The notes beneath the pieces are model-generated. The model searched no databases. It had not been told where the DNA came from and saw only the letters and a program-made list of their open reading frames with translations. 64,000 bases of DNA from the NCBI RefSeq assembly GCF_024679245.1, contig NC_090177.1:45544018-45608017 (forward strand), read 5' to 3'. The first letter of the stretch is position 1, and each line of letters starts with the position of its first letter. Of this stretch, positions 1-9,400 are shown piece after piece. The position numbers were made by a program, and so were the translations under genes. This DNA comes from Pseudorasbora parva. Its lineage: Eukaryota > Chordata > Actinopteri > Cypriniformes > Gobionidae.

Positions 1-99
1 GACACTGCTGTCGGTGGGTGAATGTGAGGCAAGATGTAAAGTGCTTTGGATGGCCATAGGATCTGTTAAAAGTGCTATATAAATGCAGTCCATTTACCA
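1..99 (+). repeat. 3' tail of a tRNA-derived SINE, cut by the window edge
   Basis: The first 99 bases align with the 3' part of the SINE at 42238-42339: both share the AAATGTAAAG/GCTTTGGATGGCCATAGG core and end in CTATATAAATGCAGTCCATTTA. Only the LINE-related tail is inside the window, so the tRNA-like head cannot be seen here. The call rests on this internal comparison. Confidence 0.7.
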
Positions 100-204
100 T
101 GTAATGCTTGCGTACATGCCGTTGCCATTTTCACGGATCCGCCATTTTTTATGTTTGTGAGGGGAAGATGATGGTATAGTTTCAAACCTATTTCAAATTG
201 TTCC

Positions 205-1110
205 ATTTTCAGACCTCGTACAGGCAGTTTGTCAGTCACTCCTACCGCCTTCACCCGCTGCCTCGCTTGCTCCCTCTGCCAGTCCCATGGCCCGACATTC
301 ACCAGTTAGGTGGAGGATTGCAAGGGATTCCTTCTCCAATGTTCCCTATGTTTTGAGATGCAGTCACACCAATTCAAAAGTACCGTTTGTGATCTCCCTG
401 CTATCCGGAGTGCTTCAGTGGGCACAGTCATGGAATTACAATGCTCAGATGACCACGTCCCTTTCATCATTCCTTGATCATTTTGTTAAAGTTTTCAGTC
501 AGACTACATTAGTGCTCTCCGTTCACGACTAACTGTTCAACCCACATCAAGAAAACTATTCTGCCGGTACTTATGCTCTCCAGTTCCGCATGTTGGCTGC
601 ATCGAGTGACTGGAATGAGGCTGCACTTCTCACTCCATTCCGACAAGGGTTTAACAATGAGGTACGCCAACTCCTGGTCATTCACCACGATGCTATGGGG
701 TTAGAGAACTTCATTCAAAAGACCATTCGGGTATCACAGCGCTTGTCGTCTTGCTCTCTGTCATCACCCATGTCGCATCCTCCGCCCTCTGTTCCATCTG
801 TCGATCTTCTAGCACGAGAACCCAGGCAAGTTCTCAAATTCTCATACAGAGCGTCAAATGAGGATTCAGAACTAGCTATGTTTGTACTTTGGGTGAGAAG
901 GTCATGTCATTTTCACCTTTCCCGTTTAACCACCACGCCCAGCGGGGAGTATCATTCAGCTCCCTCATTGAAGAGAAAACGCTACTCACAGGAATGAATC
1001 ATCCACACCCCCCAAGGAAAACCACTGGGTCCTGTTCGCATCAGTCACTTCTCCCCCACCATGACGCTCTGCAACGGCTGCCTGAATACTGAGAAGATCT
1101 GACACATCAT
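205..1110 (+). pseudogene. Ty3/gypsy gag remnant (element A)
   Basis: Decayed Gag of a Ty3/gypsy LTR retrotransposon, the protein that would form the particle shell. Several frames must be joined to follow it. FLLQCSLCFEMQ lies near 330-362, VPFVISLLSGVLQWAQS near 382-432, LAASSDWNEAALLTPFRQGF at 593-652, and a ruined zinc knuckle (LYFG then EGHVIFTFPV) around 880-925. Stops and frameshifts separate these blocks, so no functional protein is possible. The antisense fragment at 60913-61080 carries the same WNE-ALITAFRHGL block and belongs to the same family. The upstream LTR is not recognisable. The reading frame stops being followable near 1110, where a LINE-like repeat begins. Confidence 0.75.
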
Positions 1111-1411
1111 CCTCGGACCTTTGACATGACCAACACATCCTGGATTGTCTGCTGAGACCTTGTCAAGTTGTGTCTCCTCTGATTTAGCCTCATCGGCACA
1201 TCATCCTCAATAAACCCATCTCTGGTGCGACGACTCCGATCTTTCAAATATTCATATTCTTGTGTAATCGGCGCACCATCCTCAATAAACCCGTCTTTTG
1301 CGTGATACTCAGAAATTTTGAATGTTCCGATCTAATATAATTTCTGACCTGTAAGGTTGCCAGAATAATAATTCTCCACTGTGTGTTAATAGGCCAGAGG
1401 AGAACTGGCCC

Positions 1412-1645
1412 CCCGACTGAGTCTGGTTTCTCCAAGGTTTATTTTTCTCCATCATGCCCTGGTTGAGTTTTGGTTCCTTGGTTCAAAATTATGATCTAAG
1501 TTATTTAACTAAATATACAAATTAATTAATATTATTTGTATATTTAGTTAAATAACTTAGATCATAATTTGGAACCAAGGAACCAAAACTCCACCAGGGC
1601 ATGATGGAGAAAAATAAACCTTGGAAGAAACCAGACTCAGTCGGG
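1412..1645. repeat. Inverted duplication inside repeat copy A
   Basis: Arms 1412-1522 and 1534-1645 are reverse complements with only a few differences and an 11-bp AT-rich spacer. The related copies at 12651 and 17808 have only one arm, so the duplication arose in this copy. Confidence 0.85.
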
Positions 1646-1882
1646 TTATAATTAATTTTATTTTTATATTTAACTAAATATACAAATAAAATTAATTAAT
1701 TAGGTGTTATTTAATTCTATGAACTATAATACTGATCTGCCAACATTGTCACTATATGATAAATTAAAATAAGCTGATAACATGACTTTACAGCCGAATC
1801 AAATTTTGTTGCAATATTGTCCTGTTTAACACTGTGAAGCTGCTTTGAAACAATCGTCATTGTAAAAGCGCGATATAAATAG

Positions 1883-1928
<46 letters not shown>
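1883..1928 (+). repeat. (TGAT)n microsatellite
   Basis: About eleven consecutive TGAT units close copy A. The equivalent (CAAT)n tract lies at 12651-12680 on the other strand. Confidence 0.9.
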
Positions 1929-1930
<2 letters not shown>

Positions 1931-2718
1931 GACGCCCTTGGATGCCACAACACCAACCTCAAGTTGACTGGAATATCCTGCAGTGAAATCCTGCAGTGGA
2001 GTGAATCCTGTCACCAAAATTGTCTGACTCCAAAATATCCCTCATTCCTCTCAATCTTTTCCTAGTCCTGATCAACCCAATATTCCCCTCTGCTTGACCA
2101 CCGTCAAAAGTCCAGAAACAGAGAGCAAGGTGGAGATTCCTTCAGAATACAAGGCATTCCAGGATGTGTTCAGTAAGAGAACACTGGCATCACGTGAGGC
2201 AGGTCCTCAAGAAGCTGAGAGAACATCACCTTTATCTCAAGTTGGAGAAGTGCGAGTTCCACTCCACCTTCACACTTTCTAGGACCAACACGGCATCCAG
2301 ATGGACCAGCGGAAGGTGGAAACTATCCAGAACTGGCCACAACCCAGCAGTATAAAGTCACTCCAATGTTTCCTGGAATTCGCTATCTTCTATAGACGAT
2401 TCATCCACAACTACAGCCTGCTCAGCTCACCACTCACCTAAAGGGCTGGCCCAAGGCTCTGTCCTGGACCCCTCCAACTACTGAAGCATCTTAAGGAAGC
2501 CTTCCAGTTCGCTCCGATCCTGGTTCTTCCTAATCCAGATCTCCTGTTTGTCATCGAAGTGGATGCATCCACCACCAGGGTTGGAGTGGTACTGTCACAG
2601 CAGCAGCAGGGGGATTCTCCATTCATGCGCCTTCTCCAACAAGCTGTCCTCGATGGAGCAGAATTACAACATGGGAAAACTCTTTGCCATCAAGCTTGCC
2701 TTGGAAGAATGGAGACAT
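1927..2718 (+). pseudogene. Ty3/gypsy protease end and RT remnant (element A)
   Basis: Continuation of element A after the LINE-like insertion. LGRPWMPQHQPQVDW (from 1928) is the end of the retropepsin domain. VEIPSEYKAFQDVFSK near 2126-2175 is the linker before reverse transcriptase. The sequence then jumps to [26 protein letters not shown], the region after the RT active site, so the catalytic YxDD part is deleted. [10 protein letters not shown] lies near 2388-2420 and the RNase H start [19 protein letters not shown] near 2548-2604. Reading needs frame changes. The fragment ends where the TIR element at 2721 interrupts it. Confidence 0.8.
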
Positions 2719-2720
2719 TA

Positions 2721-3523
2721 GGCGTTTCTCAATGTCAAGGAAGGATCCTCGGAAGCCAGAATTCTAAGGATGCCACGTCATCGACATCCGACTGAGTCCT
2801 TCGTTCTAAAAATATGTCATATACAGGAAAGGATGCATATGAGTAGCCTTCGCGCACTTCGCGTTTTCAAATCACCCACAATCCTATGCGCGCAGCTTTG
2901 CTATCAGACGTTCCCGGAGTCGGACTTGGAGCGTGAACGGGGCAAATATGCTTGTATCGGGGTTTGTAGATGGGAAGGAAGGAGGCGGGAACCGGCAAAC
3001 GTTCAACAACTTTATAATAGCCCCCTCACGGGCGACTGCCAGCACACACATAATAAAACATAAACAAACCATAACATAAAGTCCAGGCCTAGTCCTCTCT
3101 CGTCTTCCATGCTCCTCCAATTATACTCCCGTCACTGCTGTGAGCCGAGACCGGTGTGGCGGCGATCAGCTGCCGCTCATTATCACTCCACGGACCCTCA
3201 CCTCGCTGCTTGCCACAATGCTTTTATTTACGTTACCAAACATTTGTTATAATCGTAGTAAATATAAGTAAAATTTAACGTTTAAATACCGGTACAAATT
3301 ACTACTGTATTGATATTAAAAAAATAAAAATAACGTTACACATAACGTTATTGATGGCCAACGGACCTTTTCACTGACGTAATGACGCAATGACGTGCAC
3401 TTGCTAGCCTGTTCCATTTACGTGTTCTCCGAATGCTAAAGAGGAGCCTCGCCTAGCCTCTGAAGGAAGTGACTTTGAAGGATCCGTCCTTCCAAGGAAG
3501 CATCCTTGACATTGAGAAACACC
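2721..3523. mobile_element. Non-autonomous TIR DNA transposon, TA duplication
   Basis: An 803-bp insertion in the RNase H part of gypsy A. It starts GGCGTTTCTCAATGTCAAGG and ends in the inverse CCTTGACATTGAGAAACACC, giving about 20 bp of terminal inverted repeat with one mismatch. Removing it together with one TA restores the continuous host reading W-R-H-Y-W-L. The target duplication is therefore TA (2719-2720 and 3524-3525). No transposase ORF is present. A TA duplication fits Tc1/mariner-type or other TA-targeting families, and the TIR alone does not decide between them. Confidence 0.8.
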
Positions 3524-3525
3524 TA

Positions 3526-4770
3526 TTGGCTCAAGGGAGCTAACCGCCGTTTTGAAGTGACCACGGATCATCTGAACCTTGAATACCAGCATAAAGCCAA
3601 ATGCCTAAATCCACCCCAAGCTTAGATGGGCCCTCTTCTTCACCCAGTTTGACTTCACAGTCAACTAGCGTCCTTACCAAAAGAATGATAGAGTGGATGC
3701 CCTGTTAAGAATTCACCAGCCTGATCGAGAATCTAGGTCTCCGGAACCCATTCTCCCTCCAGCCATGATCATTTGCCCTATCCAGTGGTCCACTGGAGAT
3801 CAGATCATTCAGGCTGCACGCTCCAAATCGGCTCCGCCGGGAGGTCCTGAGGGGCTATTTTACGTACCATCAGCCCATAATGGACTTCGTACATACCTCT
3901 CTGGGCTCTGGACACCCATGTAGTGAATGCACCCTCTCGCTCCAACGTCCCTGCTACTGGTGGCCATCCATGACCCAGGATATCTCTCAATTCATCAAGA
4001 GATGCTCAGTCTGCGCTGTCACTAACACAACCTGTAAGCTCCCAGAAAGGCAAGTTAGTTCTATTAACCATTTCACACCATTCGTGGCCCCTGGGTATAG
4101 ACTTCACATTTAAGCCCCTGCCCTGACAATTTCATTGGTCCGAACAGTTTCTGTTTGGGCATAATTACTCCTCTATGGATCAAGTCCAGACCGAACTGCC
4201 CGAGCTCAAATGTTGTGGGTGGGGCTGAGTTCAGCAGGCATCCAGTTTACCTACCCACTGCTTTTAAAATAGCAGAGACTCTCTTTCAGCATGTGTTCCA
4301 TCATTTTGGTCTACCTGAAGATATTATACAAAAACCATGGCCCTCAATCTCACAAGCCAAGCCGTCTTCAAGCTCTTTAGAGACTCAGTCAGTCTCTTAT
4401 CCGGCAATCATACACAATCTAACAGCCACGCTGAGCTCAAGATCCAAGAGATCAGGAGGTACCTGCTGTCCTATTGCCACCAGAACCAAGAAAGCTGGAG
4501 CTGATTCCTCCCCTGGGCAGGATACACCCAGAACTCCCTCAGGCAATCCACAACCGAACTCAGGCCATTCTAGTGCATCCTGGGATACCAACCTCCTCTG
4601 TGCCGCTGGTCCGGCAAACCATCTGAGGTTCCACCTGTCAGTTACTGATTTCAGCAGAGCGAGAGGGTGTGGGGCCCAGCACATGTGCAACAGACAGTGC
4701 GGAAACACAAGAGACAAGCAAGAGACATGCCAGACGATGCATCTAAAAGGGTTGTGCCTAGTGTCTTAAT
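3526..4770 (+). pseudogene. Ty3/gypsy RNase H and integrase remnant (element A)
   Basis: Second half of element A pol. The RNase H end reads [20 protein letters not shown] near 3524-3585. It is followed by the RNase H to integrase linker (RVDALLRIHQPD, 3692-3727) and the zinc-binding integrase head. In that head RPCYWWPSMTQDISQFIKRC and SVCAV are still legible near 3943-4020. PTAFKIAETLFQHVFHHFGLPEDII near 4253-4328 belongs to the integrase core. Beyond 4330 the frame changes repeatedly, but KIQEIRRYL (about 4440-4466) and the SERVWGPAHVQQ block (about 4656-4692) show the integrase C-terminal half. The equivalent block exists at 59850-60240 (minus). It is not functional. Confidence 0.75.
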
Positions 4771-5186
4771 GAGTCATGGGTGTGTTTTGGAGTCTTCCTT
4801 TCTCTTGAAAAGCCAGTTGCATTTGCACCATGGCAGAATTTGCGAGTGGAAACATTGAACTCTTTCCTGAAAGGAATCTTTTTATTTTTTAATATAAAAA
4901 ACGTCTGTGTGTTACTGCGCATCTCTGTGTGTGTAATAATCAGGAGTGTAAACGCGTTATGGAGTCGCAAATAGGCTCATAGGCTAAGGCTGGCTAATAA
5001 TATAGTTTCTGATCCTAATCATGTTCTGCATGTGTATCAGGCTATCTTAGAGTGGAATGAATCATTTAAAAAGAAATCAAGAGCATTGTCAATGTGGACT
5101 GGTGTATGTTGATGTTTAATGTATTCTGTTGTTGTAAACATAGATGCTGTTATGCAAGAAAAAAGTATAATATAATAGTCATCATA
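4771..5186. other. No recognisable feature
   Basis: AT-rich sequence between gypsy A and the Gmr1-type element. The 3' LTR of element A should lie near here, but I could not identify its ends. Confidence 0.5.
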
Positions 5187-5191
5187 TCATA

Positions 5192-5558
5192 TGTGGCAAG
5201 GGGGGCGTGGTTCAGCGAGGTCTGCAGCGGGAGAGAGAGCCGCGGGACGAGCGGTAAGTGAGTGGGTTGGAAGCAGATTAATAACACCTGTCTCTCGTTC
5301 CAGTAATGAGCGCGGAGAGGGTACAAAACATCGGTGGAACCGGAGATCGGGAAGAGAGAGAGATCGGACGGTTGTTGCTGAAACCCAGAGACTGAGTTGC
5401 CGGAAGCCGGAAGTGCCGACCCGGAAGTGAACATTGAGCTTATGAAAAGTCACACCGCAGTGTGTGTTTTGAGTTTTGAGATAAATAAAAGAGAAGCATC
5501 AACCGTCCAGCCGAACCCCGTGTCCTCTTCCTTCCTTCCATTATCGAACTTTGTTACA
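5192..5558 (+). repeat. 5' LTR of the Gmr1-type element
   Basis: Begins TGTGGCAAGG and ends TTGTTACA (TG...CA), 367 bp. It holds a polyadenylation signal AATAAA at 5484-5489. A consensus-like splice donor GTAAGTGAG begins at 5254, and CGTTCCAG at 5303 resembles an acceptor. No clear TATA box is visible. GTACAAAAC near 5321 is only a weak candidate. Confidence 0.95.
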
Positions 5559-5559
5559 C

Positions 5560-5577
5560 TGGTGCCGAAACCCGGGA
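5560..5577 (+). other. Primer-binding site, tRNA-Phe type
   Basis: TGGTGCCGAAACCCGGGA begins one base after the 5' LTR. It is the exact complement of the 3' end of vertebrate tRNA-Phe including CCA, as I know that tRNA. This would prime minus-strand DNA synthesis. Confidence 0.85.
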
Positions 5578-5601
5578 AGGAAGTAGGACCGCGCCGCCGC
5601 C

Positions 5602-6486
5602 ATGACAACACCAACGCCCTCCGCCTCGCCGTTTGCGGACATCATCACCTCTCTCGCGGCCCTCCATCAGGAACAACACCAGTCCATGCTGGACCTGCGG
5701 GCGGACCAGGAGCGCCGCTTCGAGGCCATCGTCCGCGGCCAGCAAGAGGACCGCGAGAGGTTCCGGAGCTGGATCGACCGGGAGGTTCGCACCGAAGCCG
5801 CCGGGCTCGCCAGCGCACCGGTCCACGTGCCCCTACACAAGATGGGGCCACAGGACGATCCCGAGGCCTTCATAGACCTATTTCAGAAGGCCGCGGAGGC
5901 CTGCGGGTGGCCCCGGGCACAGTGGCCGGTGCGCCTCATTCCTCTGCTGACCGGAGAAGCCCAGGCGGCCGCCCAACAACTGCCGGTGGCGAACCTCCTG
6001 GAATATGAAGACCTGAAGAGGGCCATCATCCAGCGGGTCGGCCGGACCCCAGAGCAGCACCGCCAGAGGTTCCGCTCGCTGGAGTGGGGCGAGGCCGGCC
6101 GACCCTTCGCGATGGCCCAACAGCTCCGGGACGCGTGCCGCAAATGGCTATTGGCCGGTGGAAGCGACGTGGACCACATCGTCGATCTGGTGGTACTGGA
6201 GCAGTTTATCGCTCGGCTACCCAAGAAGACCGCCGAGTGGGTCCAGTGCCACCAGCCCACGTCGCTGACGAGGGCCATCAACCTGGCGGAGGACCATCTG
6301 GTGGCGTGCCCGGGGGTCGGCGAGCCCCTACTAACCTCTCCCTCTCTCTCTCCCCCCTCTGTCTCTCCTTCTCGCCCTGTCCCTCTCCCTAGGTCCCGCC
6401 CTCCAGGAACCCCTCGCATTCCCCCCAGAGGCCGGGGTGGAATGGGCCCAGGGCAGTACGGGAGTTCGAGGGGTCGGCGGGGATAA
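5602..6486 (+). CDS. gag: Gag of the Gmr1-type element with SCAN-like region
   Basis: 294-residue structural protein that would assemble the particle around the RNA. The start ATG at 5602 follows the strong context GCCGCCGCC and lies 25 bases after the primer site. Residues 1-60 are polar, with an Arg/Glu-rich part that could form a coiled coil. The capsid part follows (FIDLFQKAAEACGWPRAQWP, around residues 91-110). Residues about 150-235 resemble a SCAN domain: EQHRQRFRSLEW, then a leucine-rich block, VVLEQFIARLPKKTAEWVQ and AINLAEDHL. SCAN domains of tetrapod zinc-finger proteins are thought to derive from Gmr1-like Gag. The tail is Pro/Ser/Arg-rich. Unusually, the zinc knuckle is not in this frame but at the start of the pol frame, so unshifted Gag lacks it. 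Confidence 0.9.
   Translation: MTTPTPSASPFADIITSLAALHQEQHQSMLDLRADQERRFEAIVRGQQEDRERFRSWIDREVRTEAAGLASAPVHVPLHKMGPQDDPEAFIDLFQKAAEACGWPRAQWPVRLIPLLTGEAQAAAQQLPVANLLEYEDLKRAIIQRVGRTPEQHRQRFRSLEWGEAGRPFAMAQQLRDACRKWLLAGGSDVDHIVDLVVLEQFIARLPKKTAEWVQCHQPTSLTRAINLAEDHLVACPGVGEPLLTSPSLSPPSVSPSRPVPLPRSRPPGTPRIPPRGRGGMGPGQYGSSRGRRG
6329..6392 (+). promoter_or_regulatory. Candidate 3' splice site at the gag/pol overlap
   Basis: TACTAAC (6329-6335), an ideal branch-point sequence, is followed by about 55 bases that are almost all C and T. The tract ends CCCTAG at 6392 with no earlier AG. It lies where the pol frame opens: the TAA inside TACTAAC is the last stop in that frame. A matching donor GTAAGTGAG exists at 5254. 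The codons also encode a Ser/Pro-rich Gag tail, so the tract could be a coding accident. There is no transcript evidence here. Confidence 0.45.
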
Positions 6487-9400
6487 CGGTTCCGGTTCCA
6501 CCCCCCCTCCGCGCTTATTTTCCAACCCACTCCCCGCCGCAGGGGCGGCGGGCAGGCCTGGGCTGGCCTGCTGGCGGTGCGGCGACCCGGACCATTTTGT
6601 GGACCGATGTCCGATGATGGACATCGGGACAATGATCCGGGTCCCGGACTTCCAGCGGACCACCCCTGATCAAGCAGGAGAGTACCAAATTCCTGTGAGT
6701 ATCAAGGGGGGTACATATCAGGCCTTGGTGGATTCAGGATGTAACCAAACCTCGATCCATCAAAGCCTGATGCAGCCTGGGGCATTGGATACAAGCCGCA
6801 TGGTTAAGGTGCGGTGTGTGCACGGGGATGTGGTGGAATATCCGGTTGTCCCAGTCACGATACAGTTTAGGGGAGAAAATCATAGTGTGGAGGTGGCGGT
6901 TAGTCCCCACCTCCGGCATCCGCTAATTCTGGGGACAAATTGGCCCGCCTTTCCGGCGTTATTGGGGTCGTTATGCGCGGATGCTGCTTGGGAGAACAAG
7001 GCTAGGAACGGGGCGGTGCGAGTGCAGGTTGGCGAGACTGATACGGGGCCCTTGGGAACCGCTTCAGAGGAACCGAGCGGGGTCGAGAGACTGATTCTCT
7101 CGGACCGCGATGACTTCCCTCTGGAGCAGTCTCAAGATGAGACTCTAAAACATGCTTTCCAACAGGTCCGCACTATCGACGGTCAGTCCCTCCAACCCGC
7201 ATTGCCCGTCACGTATCCTTATTTTGCCATAATTAAGGATAGGTTGTTTCGAGTGACCCAAGACGCTCAGACAAAAGTGGATACAACCCAGTTGTTAGTA
7301 CCAAAGAGCCGCCGGGAAATGCTTTTCCAGGCGGCTCACTCTAACCCGATGGCGGGCCACCTGGGACAGGCGGCCACGCTGAATCGTTTAATGACCCGAT
7401 TTTTTTGGCCAGGCATTCATGACAATGTGCGCAGGTGGTGCGCGTCTTGTCCTGAATGTCAGTTGGTGAACCCACTGGCCGCCCCAAAAGCGCCATTGCG
7501 CCCCCTACCATTAATGCAGGTCCCCTTCGAGAGAATTGCGATGGACCTCATCGGGCCATTAGAGCGATCCGCACGCGGACATCGTTTTGCGCTAGTTATC
7601 GTGGACTACGCAACACGATATCCGGAAGCAGTGGCTCTCCGCAACATCTCTGCGAAGAGTGTTGCGGACGCACTGTTTCGTTTAATCTCCCGAGTGGGGA
7701 TTCCGAAGGAAATCCTCACTGATCAAGGCACGGCGTTTCTGTCACGCACGTTAAGCGAATTGTACGGATTATTGGGCATTAAATCCATTCGAACAAGCGT
7801 CTATCACCCACAAACAGACGGCTTGGTCGAACGATTTAATCGCACTCTTAAATCCATGATCCGTAAATTCGTACAGGAAGACGCCAAAAATTGGGATCGG
7901 TGGTTAGAACTCCTCTTATTCGCTGTGCGAGAGGTCCCGCAAGCCTCCACGGGGTTTTCCCCCTTCGAGCTTCTCTACGGACGGCAGCCCCGGGGGGTGC
8001 TGGACGTCCTACGAGAAACTTGGGAGGAGGGGCCTTCTTTGGCCAAGAACGAAATTCAATATGTGCTGGACTTGCGAACAAAACTCCACACCTTGGGGCG
8101 GCTATCTAGGGAGAATTTGTTGCAAGCCCAGGACCGCCAAAGCCGGTCGTATAACAGGGGTACGAGACTACGCAAATTCACACCGGGAGAGAAAGGGCTC
8201 GTATTACTCCCTACATCGAGCTCTAAATTAATGTCGAAGTGGCAGGGGCCATTTGAGGTCGCACGACAGGTTGGAGACCTCGATTATGAAGTGATACGGT
8301 CCGATAGGAACGGGGCACGTCAAATATACCACCTCAATCTCCTTAAGAAATGGAATGAGGTGGAATCAGTGTTGTTGGCGACGGTGATCGGGGGAGAGGA
8401 TGATCTCGGGCCAGAGGCGAGCATCAAAGCACAATCGGTCGCGCTGGCCCCTGGGGGAGATCACCTCTCACCGTCCCAACTCACTGATCTATCAAAACTA
8501 CAGGCGGAGTTCGCCGACGTGTTTTCGCCCCTACCGGGACGTACCAACTTAATTCAGCACCATATCAAGACCGAGCCGGGCGTGGTAGTTCACAGCCGGC
8601 CGTATCGCTTACCTGAACACAAGAAAAAAGTAGTTCAGGAAGAATTAGGGGCAATGCTCGATATGGGAGTAATAGAGGAGTCCAACAGTGACTGGGCGAG
8701 CCCGATCGTTTTGGTCCCTAAGACCGACGGCTCGGTCAGGTTCTGTGTGGACTACCGCAAGGTGAACGCAGTGTCGAAATTCGACGCGTATCCAATGCCG
8801 CGGGTTGACGAGTTGCTTGATCGGCTGGGCACGGCTCGATTTTATTCGACATTGGACTTAACGAAGGGCTATTGGCAGATCCCCTTGTCTCCATTGTCCA
8901 AAGAAAAGACAGCTTTCACCACGCCGTTTGGATTACACCAATTCGTCACGCTTCCCTTCGGCTTGTTCGGGGCACCCGCTACCTTTCAGCGCCTCATGGA
9001 CAGGATTTTGCGTCCCCATGCCGCATATGCTGCTGCCTACCTGGACGATATCGTGAGTTACAGTCACGATTGGCAGCGGCATATGCAGCATGTCAGGGCG
9101 GTCTTGAGGTCGCTGAGGGGAGCGGGGCTCACGGCCAATCCGAAGAAGTGTGCAATTGGGCGGGTGGAGGTAAGATATCTGGGCTTCCACTTGGGTCATG
9201 GGCAGGTGCGTCCCCAAATTGATAAGACCGCCGCAATTGCAACCTGTCCGAGACCCAAGACCAAAAAGGAGGTAAGGCAGTTCTTGGGGCTGGCGGGATA
9301 TTATAGACGGTTTATACCAAATTATTCGGACCTCACCAGCCCTCTGACTGACCTTACTAGAAAGGGGCTACCAGATACGGTCCAATGGACGGAGCCGTGC

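Larger units (their letters stand above)
1123..1929 (+). repeat. LINE-like dispersed repeat, copy A, ending in (TTGA)n
   Basis: This stretch matches the reverse complement of 12651-13290 for most of its length. Shared landmarks are CATGACCAACACATCCTGG, CTTTCAAATATTCATA, GGCCAGAGGAGAACTGGCC, CTCCATCATGCCCTGG and the end TTAACACTGTGAAGCTGCTTTG. It finishes in a (TTGA/TGAT)n tail, as expected of a sequence copied by a LINE machinery from its 3' end. It sits inside gypsy element A, between the zinc-knuckle part of gag and the end of the protease, so it inserted later. No ORF is recognisable. I do not assign it a family name. Confidence 0.7.
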
